Notes: generated by a model from the letters alone, not told the origin. Positions 30,936 to 42,908 are shown, counted from the stretch's first letter. The stretch is 64,000 bases of DNA from Portulaca oleracea (GCA_029582165.1 CM055882.1:17935867-17999866); one strand, 5' to 3'. Program-made: numbers and translations.

Positions 30936-31135
30936 CTCCCTCCATTCCAAATTAATTGACGAAATTGAAATTTTCATGCATACTAATATTTAACTATAAT
31001 AACTATCAAACTTCAATTATATTTGTCTTTTTTCTCTCTAATATATATAAATAAATATAAATTGAATTGGATATTAAAAATAGGAAAGTGACAATTATTT
31101 TAGAAAAAATAAATTAATTAAAATATCAATTAATA
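30936..31135. mobile_element. Stowaway-type MITE, right end lost
   Basis: Starts CTCCCTCCATTCCAAATTAA after TA (30934-30935) and matches the left half of the MITE at 31892. The right end lacks the GGACGGAGGG terminus. The flanks 30894-30935 and 31146-31195 are degenerate direct repeats (TTACTTTCTCCA, TTTTTCTTTAGTA). Confidence 0.65.
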
Positions 31136-31337
31136 AGAGTATCTCTTATTTCATTTTTTTTACAGTTACTTTCTCCAACTTTTTTTCTTTAGTATCTCGA
31201 CCGGAAAGACCGACTAAAGGTAGTAATTAATGATTTCACTCACAAACATTTCTCCATTTTACAGGACGGTACAGGCCGCCTACAATTCAAAAAAGAAAGG
31301 AGAAATAGGAATACCGTCAACACGTACATAATAATTC

Positions 31338-31573
31338 CTCCCTCAGTTTGGTTTTATTAGTCATCCTTATAAATTATATCAAAATTTTGACCATTAATAT
31401 TTTAATCTATACAATAATTCATCATATAAAATTGATGTCATTAGATTCGTAATAAAAAATACTATTAAAAAATTATAATATTATATTTTTTTGCAAAACA
31501 TTTATATTAGAAATTATTAATTAAAAATTAGCACTGAAAACCGTAAATGACAGATAAAAAAGAACGGAGGGAG
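31338..31573. mobile_element. Stowaway-type MITE
   Basis: Ends CTCCCTCAGTTTGG and the complement of AAAGAACGGAGGGAG. TA follows at 31574-31575; the left TA is not intact. It is the inverted relative of 7090-7325. Confidence 0.75.
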
Positions 31574-31606
31574 TAATTCTTTGACCCATTTTGGAAAGAT
31601 ATATTA

Positions 31607-31862
31607 CCTCCGTCCCATTATATTTGTCCATTTACCTAATTTGAGAAGACCAATATATATTAGAAATTGAGGTGAAAAGTTTGTAATTTACCTAAAATGT
31701 CCCTACTTTAATTGAAGATAATAATTGTTGGAATTGTCAAAACTGAAAAATGAATTTATTAATTAGGGGTAAAAAAGTAATTACAGTTGTTGGAATTGTA
31801 AATGGGACAAATAATTTGAGACAAAGAAGTTAAGTAAAACGACAAATATTTTGGGACGGAGG
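31607..31862. mobile_element. Stowaway-type MITE
   Basis: A 256-bp element flanked by TA (31605-31606, 31863-31864). Ends CCTCCGTCCCATTATATTTG and the complement of TATTTTGGGACGGAGG. Confidence 0.87.
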
Positions 31863-32039
31863 TAGTACATGAAATAAAATTTAATTATCTACTCTCTCCA
31901 TCTCAAATTAATTGACGGAATTGAAATTTTCACACATATCAATATATAACTATAATAACTGCCAAACATCAATTGTATTTGATTTTTCTCTCTCTAATAA
32001 ATAATGTAAAATAATTGAATTCATTAGTAGAATTTAACC

Positions 32040-32330
32040 CTAAATGCGTCTGTAAATGGCGTCTGGAAAGGGGTTAAACGGACGCCAAAATGATTTTGGT
32101 GTCTGATTTAAACGGACGTCAAATATTGTTCCGCCTTTTTGAAAAGGCGTCTGACGTTGGCGTCTGTTAAAAACAGACACCATGTTTCGCGTCAGCTGTC
32201 AACAGACTGACGCCTGACAGTGTTGTCTACGAGGCGGCTTTTCAGCTGAGGTGGCGTCTGTTTAATGTTAAGAAACGCTATAATTGGCGTCTGATTAAGC
32301 CCTTAACGGACGCCAACTCCACATAAATTA
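32040..32330. repeat. CACTA subterminal repeats, left end
   Basis: About ten copies of GGCGTCTG or variants in both orientations, often paired as GGCGTCTG…CAGACGCC or AACGGACGCC hairpins. Such motifs bind the TNPA-type protein in En/Spm elements (family knowledge). Confidence 0.85.
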
Positions 32331-33590
32331 AAAAAAAATTTACGATTAACATAATCAGAAATATTATGTGTTTTTTATATTTATTTCATTGTACTAAATA
32401 TAATAAAGAAAATTATAAATTTAATTATTATTTGTAATAAAAAATTCAATAATAATGAAAAATATTACGATTAATAATGATAAAAATACAAAAACAAATT
32501 ATATACGTCATTAATAAAAACACCAAAAAATACAAATATATATTAGTAACGAAAAAATATAGTTTACATAATAGTACAAATTAAATTGTAATAATGGAAA
32601 AAAACACAGTTTATATGGAATTTAAAATGTACAATTTCATATACATATATGTGTGTAAAAATTACAAAAACAAATTATAATAAATATCTATTTTCAGAGT
32701 TTTTGAGGTTTATAACTAATAAGATACAAAAAATAACTACAATATTCAATCTTCAATCTTCAATCTTCAATCTTCGTAAATTTTATTAATTAGTGGAGTG
32801 AATTGATTTGTGGTGGAGGGAATTGAAAGGATATGGAATTTAGAGAGAAAATTGATGGATGAAGGAGGGAAATTTAAGGAAGAGAAATGAATTGGAGAGA
32901 AAAATGTTCAGCTGGATGGTGATTTTATAGAGAAAAATGATGTCTGTTGGGTTGCTGAACAGACGCCATGACGGGGTAAAATGGCGTCTGTTTGGTTCCG
33001 TAACAGACGCCATTTTGTTTGCCCTTATTTTGGTTGAAAATTATTCGCATATATATACGTATATAATTATAATAATAATTATTAATAATTAATAATAATA
33101 TTATTAATTAGATATATTATTATAACAATAATGCTAGTAGTATTATAATTATTAATATTAACTATAATTATTAATTATACATGATATACAGTTTTTTTAT
33201 TTATTTAGTTATAATTATATTTTTAATCTTTAACGATATATATATATATATATATATATCGTACGTATTGAATGATATTTATTTAGGATATTTACTTAGT
33301 TATAATTATATTATTAGTATTATGATTGTATTTTTAAAAATTTAATATATTTCAGTGGAATGATATTTAATTATTTATTTGTATACGTACGTTAAGTTAT
33401 ATAATTAAACGGGACGACATATATACGTATTTGCGAACATAATTACTTATTAGACTCTGACCAAGAAGTTATCAAAACCAGCACAATATATTACGTACAT
33501 ATAATAATAAAAGTCAGTGTTTGATTATGTTCAAATATTAAAAAAATACAAATAAAAAAATTATTCTTCTCCGGCGTCATTATTATTATC
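32331..33590. other. CACTA 3' untranslated and spacer region
   Basis: Very AT-rich, no frame. It holds a short (CAATCTT)n run near 32749-32775, two more paired GGCGTCTG/CAGACGCC motifs at 32940-33015, and a (TA)n tract near 33237-33259. Confidence 0.55.
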
Positions 33591-33594
33591 ATCA

Positions 33595-35875
33595 TCAGTA
33601 GGGTGGGTGGACTAAGGTTGGGTTGGTTGATAAGGAGGGCGGGGGACTGGCTGCGGATGGAGCGTAAGAGGGTATTGCCCTTGTCCAGTGTAGGGCTGAC
33701 TCCCAGACGAAGATCCGGCAAAGAAGGGGGCTTGCCAAGTATAAGGTGGCGGCGGTGGTTGCTGGTGTTGCTGGTATTGCATTTGTATTTCGCGTTGCAT
33801 TGCCGCCATCCGTTGCTCGAATTCTGTATGTATTTGTTGCTGCAAACGGCGTTGCATCTCCCTCATTTGATCCTGCAACTTTATGCAACTGTTCCTCCAT
33901 TCTTTGCTCCATTCTCCGCCTATCTTCCTCGCGAGCTTGTCGTTCTCGCTCGAGTTGCTGCTGGAGCTCTCTGTTCATCTCCGTAACTTGAGCTCGGATG
34001 TCGACGGAGGAGGAGTCACCACGCCGTCGTGGACGTCGCCTAGATGCGATGTGGGGGAACTGCTGCTTCATATGTTCCCCCACAGGCCCCATGCCTACGA
34101 CGTGCCCCCGACTCTGCAGCTGTTTATCAAACCAGAACTCTTCTGCAGTCATGAGGGGAGTTTCTGGTTGACCGTCCTCTCGCTGCTTGGCCGCCATCTC
34201 CCGTTTATAAGTATCATAATCGCCAAGCATCTTCTCCTGATTTAGTAAAACATAAAAAGAGTATGTTAATAAAATTAATGAATTAATTAAAGTTTAGGTT
34301 CGTACGTTAATAAATCACAGATATTCAATGATGAAGATTTTTAATTACCTCAATGACCTTGAACCTGTTGTCCACCCACTGATCGGTGCCTTTCCTCATA
34401 TGGGTCGCTTCGAATTGTTCCCATATGGTTGGGTCACGGTCTTTTTTCTTTTTCTGTACGCATCAAATACAACCGTGTTTATATAATTAATTGTTAGTAT
34501 CAAATACGTGCATGATCTTTAAACATTCACAACTAACTTACCAATTTTTCCCTAACAATACCGAATGGAACTGGGCCCATTGTGTGTGATGGTGGGCCCT
34601 TATCTTTGTCCATCTTTCTCGCCCGACTCATGTTGGAGCACTTTTCAGCATACCGGGGGTCTTCCCATAATTCGACGAATTTTTTCCAAATTTCGTCGTC
34701 GACAATCCATTTTGGTTTGCCTTTCCCCGCCAGCCAACGCTTTTTGGATTTGCCTATAGCGTCGCTGTATTGTTTGATGACCCGACGTTTAAACCACTCA
34801 TGGATATATCCATCATGCTGGGGTTCCCACCAGTATTTTTTCTACATTTAAACCATATGCGTACATGAAGAAATTAAACATGCAAATTAGACAATCAATT
34901 TCATCAAGTATAATAAATTAAACCATACGTACGTACCAAACATATATAAAACCCTAACCCTACACCGTAAACCCTAACCCTAAACCCTAATCCTAAACCC
35001 TAAACCCTAAACCATATGTATAAATTAAATCATACGTATAAATTAGACAATCAATTTCATCAAGTATAATAAATTAGACAATCAATTTCATCGATCACGT
35101 TTATATAAATTAAATCATACGTATATAAACATATATATATATAAAAGTATACGCAAACATGGGCGTTAAATACGTAACTTTACCTTGAACTCCTCAAATA
35201 TCAACTCTTTTGACTGTTGAGGCACTTTAGCCCATTTAGGCCAAAAGTCTTTGAAGTTTTGCTTCACGATGTCCATAATGGACCTGACCGCGTGTGCTCC
35301 ATAAGGCGATACACTGAAACCAATAAGAAATAGATGTCAGTTTTATTGTCATACAAATTGTTATATATTTAAACACAAAGTTATAAATTCATAATATAAT
35401 CAAAGTTTTGTCAATGAGATATGATTGATACTTACGAGCCACCACATGGTTCAATTATGAATCTTCCATCCGGTGTTTTTGGAGCATCTCCCGGAACGTC
35501 CAGCTCAATTCAATACCATGTACGAATATCCTCCTGGCCATCCCCTTCAGTTTGGGTACCCTCCCCTTCAGTTTGGGTACCACCAGCTTGGGTACCCTCC
35601 CCTTCAGTTTGGGTACCATTAGCATCGGTCTGGTTACCCTCCCCTTCAGTTTGGGCACCCTGATGATAAGCCTCATACCCCTGAATGTACGGAAAGTCGC
35701 CCATCGTCTGCTGGGCATCGGGCGCAAATAAGCGCATCAACTCAAGGGTGGACTGATCTATTTCTGGATGCGTTGATGGACCGAATTGCGGGATGTATGG
35801 TGACGGTGGGTTGTTCGATGATGATTCCCCACGTATGTTTCTAGACCCACTACGTGATTCATCTCTTCCTGTCAT
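33595..35875 (-). pseudogene. CACTA second gene (Transposase_24, TNPA-like), broken
   Basis: Minus-strand blocks, separated by GT-AG-like junctions: 35875 to about 35437 (MTGRDESRSGSRNIRGESS, then repeats of NQTDANGTQTEGEGTQ type, ending RFIIEPCGG), about 35315-35185 (YGAHAVRSIMDIVKQNFKDF, WPKWAKVP), about 34840-34555 (EPQHDGYIHEWFKRR, GKPKWIVDDEIWKKF, RYAEKCSNMSRARK), about 34455-34350, and 34230-33612 (MTAEEFWFDKQLQSRGH, a coiled coil of ELQQQLERERQAREED type, then a Pro/Gln-rich tail). The order matches the Ptta/En/Spm second protein. Lesions: an in-frame TGA at 35510-35512 between DIRTWY and IELDVPGD, and a one-base frame change near 33885 inside the coiled coil. Role in the family: binding of subterminal repeats. 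Confidence 0.8.
34950..35012. repeat. Telomere-like (CCCTAAA)n in a CACTA intron
   Basis: Mixed CCCTAAC and CCCTAAA units, about eight in all, within an intron of the second CACTA gene. Confidence 0.92.
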
Positions 35876-36070
35876 CTTTAGAATATCTGCGAACGGACGC
35901 CATTTCGCATAAAATATAAATAATCATTTAAAATATATAAAATAATCATAAAAAAATCATATCAATATTAAAATACATTGTTTATATATTACTATTTCAT
36001 ATTAATCAATCATATAAAATAAAAATAATCATTCTAACTACGCATTTTAAACATATAAAACGTTCTCCAT

Positions 36071-36301
36071 TCAAATCACAACTTTAAATTCATTATACTT
36101 TAATAAAAAATCAACAATAAACATCAATAATAATTCATAAAATATATAAAAATCATACCTAATTGACTGGTTTTGATCTTCAACGCAAACACAACTTTCT
36201 TCTTCTTTCGTTCTTTCTTCACCCTTGTCAATGGCCGCTCCGAGTAAAATATTTGCAACGACAATTGAAGCAAATATGGCGTCCGTTAAGCGGGCAAACA
36301 A
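36071..36301 (-). other. Probable 5' leader of the second CACTA gene
   Basis: Upstream of the 35875 start, the minus-strand text ends CAGTCAATTAGGTATGATTT, a plausible splice donor. An acceptor could lie just before the ATG at 35875. A short open frame here begins at an ATG overlapping the subterminal-type motif, but it does not resemble a conserved protein part. Confidence 0.4.
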
Positions 36302-36665
36302 ACGCCAGAATTTAAAATAGTTGCGTCCGATGCTTGGTCAAACGGATGCCATTTCGCGTAAACAGTCAATGTTCTGATTCCAATATCTAAACGTAACCGT
36401 TAACAATTTTGGCGTCTGTTTATTTGGTCAAACGGACGCTATTTCGCGTAATTTCAGTCAGAAACATCTTTTCGTACCAGAACGGCGTCTGTTTTGTATT
36501 AAACGGACGCCAATTTTGATACATAACCCTATTGGCGTGTGTTTATTTGGTCAAACGGACGCCATTTCGCGTAATTTCAGTCAATGTTCTGACTCCAATA
36601 TCTTATCGTAAATGTTAACGTTGTCAGAATGGCGTCTGTTTAGTTGGCTAACAGACGCTATTTTG
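36285..36665. repeat. Internal cluster of CACTA subterminal-type motifs
   Basis: At least seven GGCGTCTG/CAGACGCC variants (for example GGCGTCTGTTTATTTGGTC and AAACGGACGCCATTTCGCG). A block of about 100 bp with TTTCGCGTAATTTCAGTCA is repeated near 36440 and 36560. The cluster lies between the two CACTA genes, upstream of the second. Confidence 0.85.
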
Positions 36666-36930
36666 TAAAACATTTATAATCAATAAAGGTCTTTTTATTA
36701 ACATTATTAATATATATGTTATAGTTTTTAATATTTTTAACTTTATTGTTGTTATTTATTTATTTATTTATTTTCTTATGATAACTATCGTTATTTATTT
36801 ATATTATTATAAATGTTTTGAAATGGGCGTCTCAAAATGTATAGATCGATTAAATTTATTCGTTACATATCACGTTTGGATACAAAATTCGAATATTAAT
36901 TGTATATTACAATACATTATGGAACACAAC

Positions 36931-39900
36931 TTAATATTCATCGTTGTCTCCCTCGCCCTCATCCTCATCCTCGTCACCATCTTCATATTCGTCGTCGTTG
37001 TCTCCATATTCCTCTTCGCTCAATTCAGACGTATTATTGCCCACTATTACTTGGGTATTGTCCATATCGGAAACCTCATCGTACACCCCTTCAACTGCGA
37101 GTACTTGAGAAACGATACCGTCATCGGGGTTGATCGGGACAACAACTCTCGGTTGATCATCTTGGAGGGCCAACGGAAGGGTGTACTGCTTGTACTGTGC
37201 ATATGAAGGTTTGTTTGCAACCACAACCCACCAGTTAGCTTTATCCCGTATGCCTGCCGGGTAATTCATGAACAACACTTGGGTTGCGCACCCCGCCAAT
37301 ATGAATGGGTCGTACTTCCAGTACCGTCTGTCCTTGTGTAATTCAACAAACGGGCATAAATTTGGTGAACGGACACCTCGTACCGGGGTATTGTCAAACC
37401 AATCACATCTGAACAATATGCTCTTTCTAGTGACGGGCCCAACATATTCTAATGCAATGACTTTTTGGAGAACGCCGTAAAAGTCATCAACAAATCCACC
37501 GCCACCCGTGCCTTTGACACACACCCCTGCACTATACGAAGCCAATGAGTTACTCCTTGCTTGGGTGTGAAATAAGAACCCGTTGACTCGATAAGCACTC
37601 CACGTGGTCACTTTAGGTGAAGGCATACGGGCTAACTGGTAAAGGTGGTCATGTCGCTCATCTTCGTAAAACCGAAATGCTTCCCAATTTTCCTTCATAT
37701 GTAAATGATTACATTTTGAACATATTAAGTTTCGTTTAGATATGGGAAAAATCAAAATTGTTGAAAAGGTTGGCGATTCTCACCGATAGCTGATAAAACC
37801 ATTGTGTGAACTCCGATTCAATCATCTGATCCAATTGAGTGTCCGTGGCATCAGGAAATGAAGTCAACTTGAAATTCTTAAACAATCTGCGGGATACAAG
37901 CTCATTAATTATATCGAACGGATGGATTATAATTTATCGTAAACATAATGTTGAACAGTTTGCATTGCTTACTCTAAGTAGTGGTTGACTTCTTTGCAGT
38001 TCAGCAGGACGTGAAGGTGTGCTGCTTTGTACTCCTAATCGTCGAGCCACCTCGTGCTTACACCTCCCACGGGGGTCCCACTGTCCTTGAAAACCGACAA
38101 TAACATAGGATCATTGTCGACATTAATTGGCACGCCTTCGTCACGCATACCTGTTGATGTAGAAGATGATACTTCTGGTCCAAAGTATGTGGATGCAAAT
38201 GGGAAATCTCAAACATGAGGTACGCTTGAGCCATGGATCCTTCAGGGTGTGCCTTGTTCTTGATTTTCTTCTTCAGCCACCCGAAATACCTCTCAAAAGG
38301 ATACATTCAACGATATTGAACGGGACCACCAAAAAATGCTTCCTGAACCAGGTGGATGGGGAGGTGTTCCATTACGTTGAAGAAGCCGGTGGGAAATATG
38401 GTCTCCAACTTGCAAATTATTATGCGAATTTCTTTGTCAAGCTGGACTAAATCTCTGTGCTTCAATGTTGTGGCGCACAGGCTCTTGAACCATTCGCTTA
38501 ACTGAACGAGTGACTCCAACACATCATCGGGAAGTGCCCGGAACGCAACAGGTAACAGTGTCTGCAAGAACACATGACATTCATGGCTTTTAAAGTTTTG
38601 AAACCTTTTACCTGATTTATCGACACAGTTTGCAAAGTTCGAAGCATAGGCGTCCGGCAATCGAAGCTGTTGTGCCCAATCACAGACATCTGATCGCTTA
38701 TTCTCGGGAAGAACATATTTGGCTCTTGGCTGCAAGGGTTTACCATTCGGACCAGGCACTAGATGGAGCTCAGGCCTGTCGCATATATCGGCCACGTCCC
38801 TCCTTGCATTTCCATCATCCTTCGTTTTGCCGGTCACCCCCATCACCGTGTTTACGATGTTGTCCATAAAGTTCTTCTCAATGTGCATCACATCTAAGTT
38901 GTGTCGAACCACGTGATCCTTCCAATAAGGCAACTCCCAAAAGATACTTTGTTTCTTTATGAGCATTCTCTCGGAATCCCGGGATTACAAAGTCGCCATG
39001 GGTAGTCACCTTGGGGAAGTCCTTCACCTCCTCATAGATTGAATGACCGTTTTTCCTACGCGGTGGGACATTTCTATCCGGGCAAGTGTGCCCCTTTCGA
39101 AATGCCTTTCGATTCCTTCTAAAAGCATGCCCCTTATCAAGAAACTTTCGATGATAGTCAAACCACGAGTTTTTCCTCCCATGCTTCAGACGCATTGCTT
39201 TCAATCCATCCATGCAAACAGGACAAGACATAGCGCCATGCGTGCTCCGCCCAGAAAGCATCCCAAGGGCCGGAAAATCATTGACCGTCCACATCAACGA
39301 TGCCCTCATGTTGAAATTTTGTCTCTTGGAGATGTCGTACGTTTCAACTCCCAACCATAAGCACTGCAGCTCGTCCACCAAAGGTTGAAGGAAGACATCA
39401 ATTTTATTTCCGAGGTTCTTCGGACCTGGAATAATACACGTGAGGAACATGTACGGCGTTGTCATGCACAATTCGGGTGGCAAGTTGTAAGGAGTAACTA
39501 CAACCGGCCATATCGAATAAGATTTCCCTGTCATGTTGAACGGGCTAAACCCATCCGCACACAGGCCCAACCTTACATTCCGCGATTCCCTCGTAAAGTC
39601 TGGATGCGCGCTGTCAAACATTTTCCATGATGCGTCGTCCGATGGATGACAAAAAACACCTTCATCGCGCTTGTTCTCCGCGTGCCACCTCATATGACCG
39701 GCTGTATTCTTCGATGCATACAGACGCTGCAGCCTAGGCGTCAAAGGAAAGTAAAACATTCTCTTGTACGGGACATCTTTATTTGTCTTCGCCGACGATT
39801 TTTGTGGCTTATACTTCGGATGACCACAAAATTTACATTCAGTGAGATGTGCATCGTCCTTATAGTAGATCGTGCACCCACTAATGCAACAATCAAATGT

Positions 39901-40571
39901 TTCATAGTCCATCCCCAACTTTTTAACCTTCTTTTTCAACACACCATAGTTTCTAGGCATTAGGTTCGGCTGGGGACAAGTCTCGCTCATCAATTCCATG
40001 ATATCGTTCATTGCTTGCTCCGACAAATTGTGCTTCGACTTGTGATTGACCAGTCTCACGGCAGTGGACAACTCAGTATGGGTCGCACACCCTTCCTGCG
40101 CAGGTCGCTGAGCGATTGAAGCATATCATAAAATTGTTGAGCTCTGCGTTAGGCGCCTCATTCGCCATGATGAAATCATTCATCATATCTTCCGTTCTGT
40201 CGATGAACGGTGGTGATCAGGTTCCTCGTTTGTCGTGAACTATCTGCGCCCTCACCTACCGCATCATCACCACTGTCATCGTCATCATCATAATATTCAC
40301 GCCAATCTTCACCATGACTAACCCAACACCAATATCGTTCCATAAACCCTCGCCTGTACAAATGTGTTTTAACTTCATCGGGAGTCAATCCGCACTTATT
40401 CTTGCACTTCACACATGGACACTGATACTTTCCAGTCCTCGGATACTCATACGAATTACTCTTTGCAAATTGATCAAACATATATACCCCAGCGGCCAAT
40501 TCTTCCCTGATAACCCTCCTTCCCGGTTCAAACCTCTGGTACATCCAACGTCGATGTGGAGGCCCTTCCAT
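36931..40571 (-). pseudogene. CACTA TNP2-type transposase, broken
   Basis: Domains in order on the minus strand: transposase-associated domain (40571-40180; MEGPPHRRWMYQRF, CPCVKCKNKC), Transposase_21/TNP2 (about 40140-38900; zinc-binding CKFCGHPKY, LCADGFSPFNMTGKSYS, HIEKNFMDN), DUF4218 (38640-38060; LPIHLVQEAFFGGPVQYR, YPFERYFGWLKKK), and DUF4216 (37755-36931; YRVNGFLFHTQARSN, SILFRCDWFDN) with an acidic C-terminus. Lesions seen: stop/frame change near 40190, frame change near 40100, frame change near 38970, TGA at about 38307 between VQYR and MYPFER, frame change near 38200, TAG near 38038. Several GT-AG introns are likely, so individual frame changes near exon edges should be read with care. 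Family role: excision and insertion of the element. Confidence 0.88.
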
Positions 40572-40599
40572 AATGTACTTGAATCTGTTCATGAATTTA

Positions 40600-41280
40600 A
40601 ATTACTCATCCTTAATCATCCAGTCGAGTACAATATACATATCACAATGCAAATTCATATTCACCATAATTTTCATTGATCATATCACAAAATTATATCA
40701 AAAACTCATAAACCCTATACCTCCTAAACATATATACAAAACATACAAAATTCATATCACAAATTCCATTTCGATCACTACTATTTTCGTTATTCATATC
40801 GCAAATTTATATCAAAAATTCATAAAAACATACATAATTCATATCATAAAACCCTATTTTTCACCGTAATTTTCGTTATTCATAACAAAAATTTATATCA
40901 AAAAATTCATACCATAAACCTCCTAAATATACAAAACATACAAAATTCATATCACACATTCATATTCACCATATTTTTTCGTTATTCATATATATATCAC
41001 ATATTTATGTCCAAAATTCATAAAAATCATCATTCTAAAACATATAAAACATCCAAAATTCATATCATAAATTCATATTCATTATATTTTTCGGTTATAT
41101 ATATATCACAAATTTATAACAAAAATTACAAAAGAACATAACCCTAATAATTTAAAAAACAACAATAATTAATAAAATTACCTAACTTTTGTGAATTGAA
41201 ATGCTCTTTCGTTGGATCTTCTCTTCAACCTCTCGATTTTTCTCTCTTCCGTTTCACAAATGGCGAGCAAGAGAATTTCT
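40600..41280 (-). other. Probable 5' leader and intron of the CACTA transposase
   Basis: The minus-strand text TTCACAAAAGGTTAGGTAAT near 41185 is a good donor, and TTCATGAACAG|ATTCAAG near 40585 a good acceptor, leaving an AT-rich intron of about 600 bp built from repeated CATAAAATTCATATCA-like phrases. Confidence 0.5.
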
Positions 41281-41289
41281 CCACAGTTT

Positions 41290-41575
41290 TACCCAGAGTG
41301 GCGTCTGTTTCAAGGTCTAACAAACGCCAATCGGGTTTAAAATTAAAATAAAAAATTAAAAAATAGCCTCACAGCAGCCGAGAAATCAGCTGCAACTTTG
41401 GCGTCTGCTTCCCCAGAAATCAGATGCCACTTGACTAAATATTTTTAAAAAAATATTTTGGCGTCTGTTTGCCCAGAAATCAGACGCCACTTTACAAATT
41501 ATTTTAAAAAAAAACTACGTTTGGGCGTCTGACATTTAAACAGACGCCATTAGACAGACGCATAATGACCCCAAT
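41290..41575. repeat. CACTA subterminal repeats, right end
   Basis: Four hairpin-like pairs: GGCGTCTGTTTCAAGG/AACGCC, GGCGTCTGCTTCC/CAGATGCC, GGCGTCTGTTTGCCC/CAGACGCC and GGCGTCTGACATTTAAACAG/CGCC. Confidence 0.88.
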
Positions 41576-41795
41576 TCTACTAGTGATTAGGTATTGAGAA
41601 TAGAAAAGTGACAATTACTTTGAGACAAAATAAATTAGTTAAAGTGTCAATTAATATGGGACGGATGGAGTAATTAATAGTAGTAGTAATTAGTTAGGCC
41701 CGGCTCTACAAACATAACAGATCAGGTAGTTGATCGTTGTTTGGTAATGGATATAGTTGTTGAAATAGTAGATAATTGTTACATGTTAGTAGATA

Positions 41796-42045
41796 CTACC
41801 ACCGTCCCATATTGTTTGTCCATCCAACTATATTTAAAAGTCCAATGGTCATGGGAGATGAGGTGGAAAATGTGTAATGTATCAGAATTGCCCTTACTTT
41901 TCTCATGTGAAGAAAAATCATAAAGAAACAAAATAATATTTATTAGGGGTATAGTAGGAATTACAATCATTGGAATTATAAAATGGACAAACAATTTGAG
42001 ACAAAAGAGTTAGGTAGATGGACAAACAATTTGGGACGGAGGTAG
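41796..42045. mobile_element. Stowaway-type MITE
   Basis: A 250-bp element flanked by TA (41794-41795, 42046-42047). Ends CTACCACCGTCCCATATTGT and the complement of ACAATTTGGGACGGAGGTAG. Confidence 0.87.
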
Positions 42046-42047
42046 TA

Positions 42048-42567
42048 ACTTATAACTGTTAAAGTAGTTACTTGTATAAACGTAAAACGACCAAAACTTA
42101 TATGAATATGATTGTTATTATTATTATTTTATTATTGTTGTTGTTGTTATACTTGTCCTTATTCTTGTTGTTATTACTGTTGTTGTTGGTGATTGTTTTT
42201 ATAGCAATATTAAATTTATAATCAAAGTATTACAATGAATAATAAAAAAATGCTCAAATCCATAAAAGGAAGCTCAAAAGTTTTCATTTGGAATTGAAAC
42301 ACAATATAAAGAGATCAACTTAAAAGCATACATCACTCCTGATAGATTGACAAAATAAATTTTCAAGTAAAAAACAATCAATTTTTACAGCTCTAAATCA
42401 GATGAACAAAAAATTAGATGAACCATAAATCTTACTTTAATTTAACCGAAAATCATACATCACCCCCAAACCAACAAATATAAAATTTTATCATAATATT
42501 TTTCCTGCTAAAACAAACATATATGTAAATTTTAATATCATAATGATCACCATTTGGATTCATGCCC
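42048..42567. other. Intergenic with (TTA)n/(TTG)n
   Basis: AT-rich, no gene. A trinucleotide region (TTATTATTATTTTATTATTG, TTGTTGTTG) lies at 42114-42190. Confidence 0.5.
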
Positions 42568-42876
42568 TGTTTTTTTGTGCGGTTAGTAAGATGCGGAAAT
42601 GGTACGGTGTGATGAAATTATAAAAAATGCGGTAAAGTGTGGACTGGTATGGTAGAATTTGTGGAAAGTGTGGTTGATGTGGTAGGTGAAGAGGGAGAAT
42701 GTGAAAAGTATATGAGAAAAGTGACAAGAGAGAAAAGTAAGGAGATATATTGAGTAATACAATGAGAAAAGTGTCGTAATGCTTGTTGTAAAATGTGGTG
42801 ATGTGTGGAAGAATATTGAGTGCTATAGTGAGTTGTGGTACGACACCACACCACACTGTATAAAAGAACAAGGCCC
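42568..42876. mobile_element. MITE of the three-copy family
   Basis: Left end TGTTTTTTTGTGCGG; right end complements to GGGCCTTGTTCTTTTATACA. The interior is G/T-rich (GATGCGGAAATGGTACGGTG, GTAGAATTTGTGGAAAG). Related to 8371-8580 and 55213-55518. Confidence 0.6.
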
Positions 42877-42908
42877 GATATATGTGAGCTGCAATTGATA
42901 TAAAATTT

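Larger units (their letters stand above)
32022..41585 (-). mobile_element. CACTA (En/Spm) DNA transposon
   Basis: A 9564-bp element with 3-bp ATT duplications (32019-32021, 41586-41588). Terminal inverted repeats: CATTAGTAGAATT on the left, CACTAGTAGAATT on the right (complement), so the left end carries one mismatch in the CACTA core. Subterminal GGCGTCTG/CAGACGCC motifs are dense at both ends. Genes run on the minus strand: a TNP2-type transposase (40571-36931), then a Transposase_24/TNPA-like gene (35875-33595). Both are broken, so the copy is probably not autonomous although its ends look usable. It lies inside a Stowaway MITE. Confidence 0.93.
31892..41670. mobile_element. Stowaway-type MITE split by the CACTA element
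   Basis: Left part 31892-32021 begins CTCTCTCCATCTCAAATTAA after TA (31890-31891). Right part 41589-41670 ends TATGGGACGGATGGAG before TA (41671-41672). Joined, they make a MITE of about 210 bp related to 30936-31135. The 9564-bp CACTA element and its 3-bp duplication lie between them. Confidence 0.85.

Noticed and set aside
34950..35012. Nearby chromosome end suggested by telomere-like units
   Set aside because: Only about eight mixed units inside a transposon intron; no extended array.
36778..37206. 142-codon plus-strand frame
   Set aside because: Antisense to the acidic C-terminus and DUF4216 part of the CACTA transposase.
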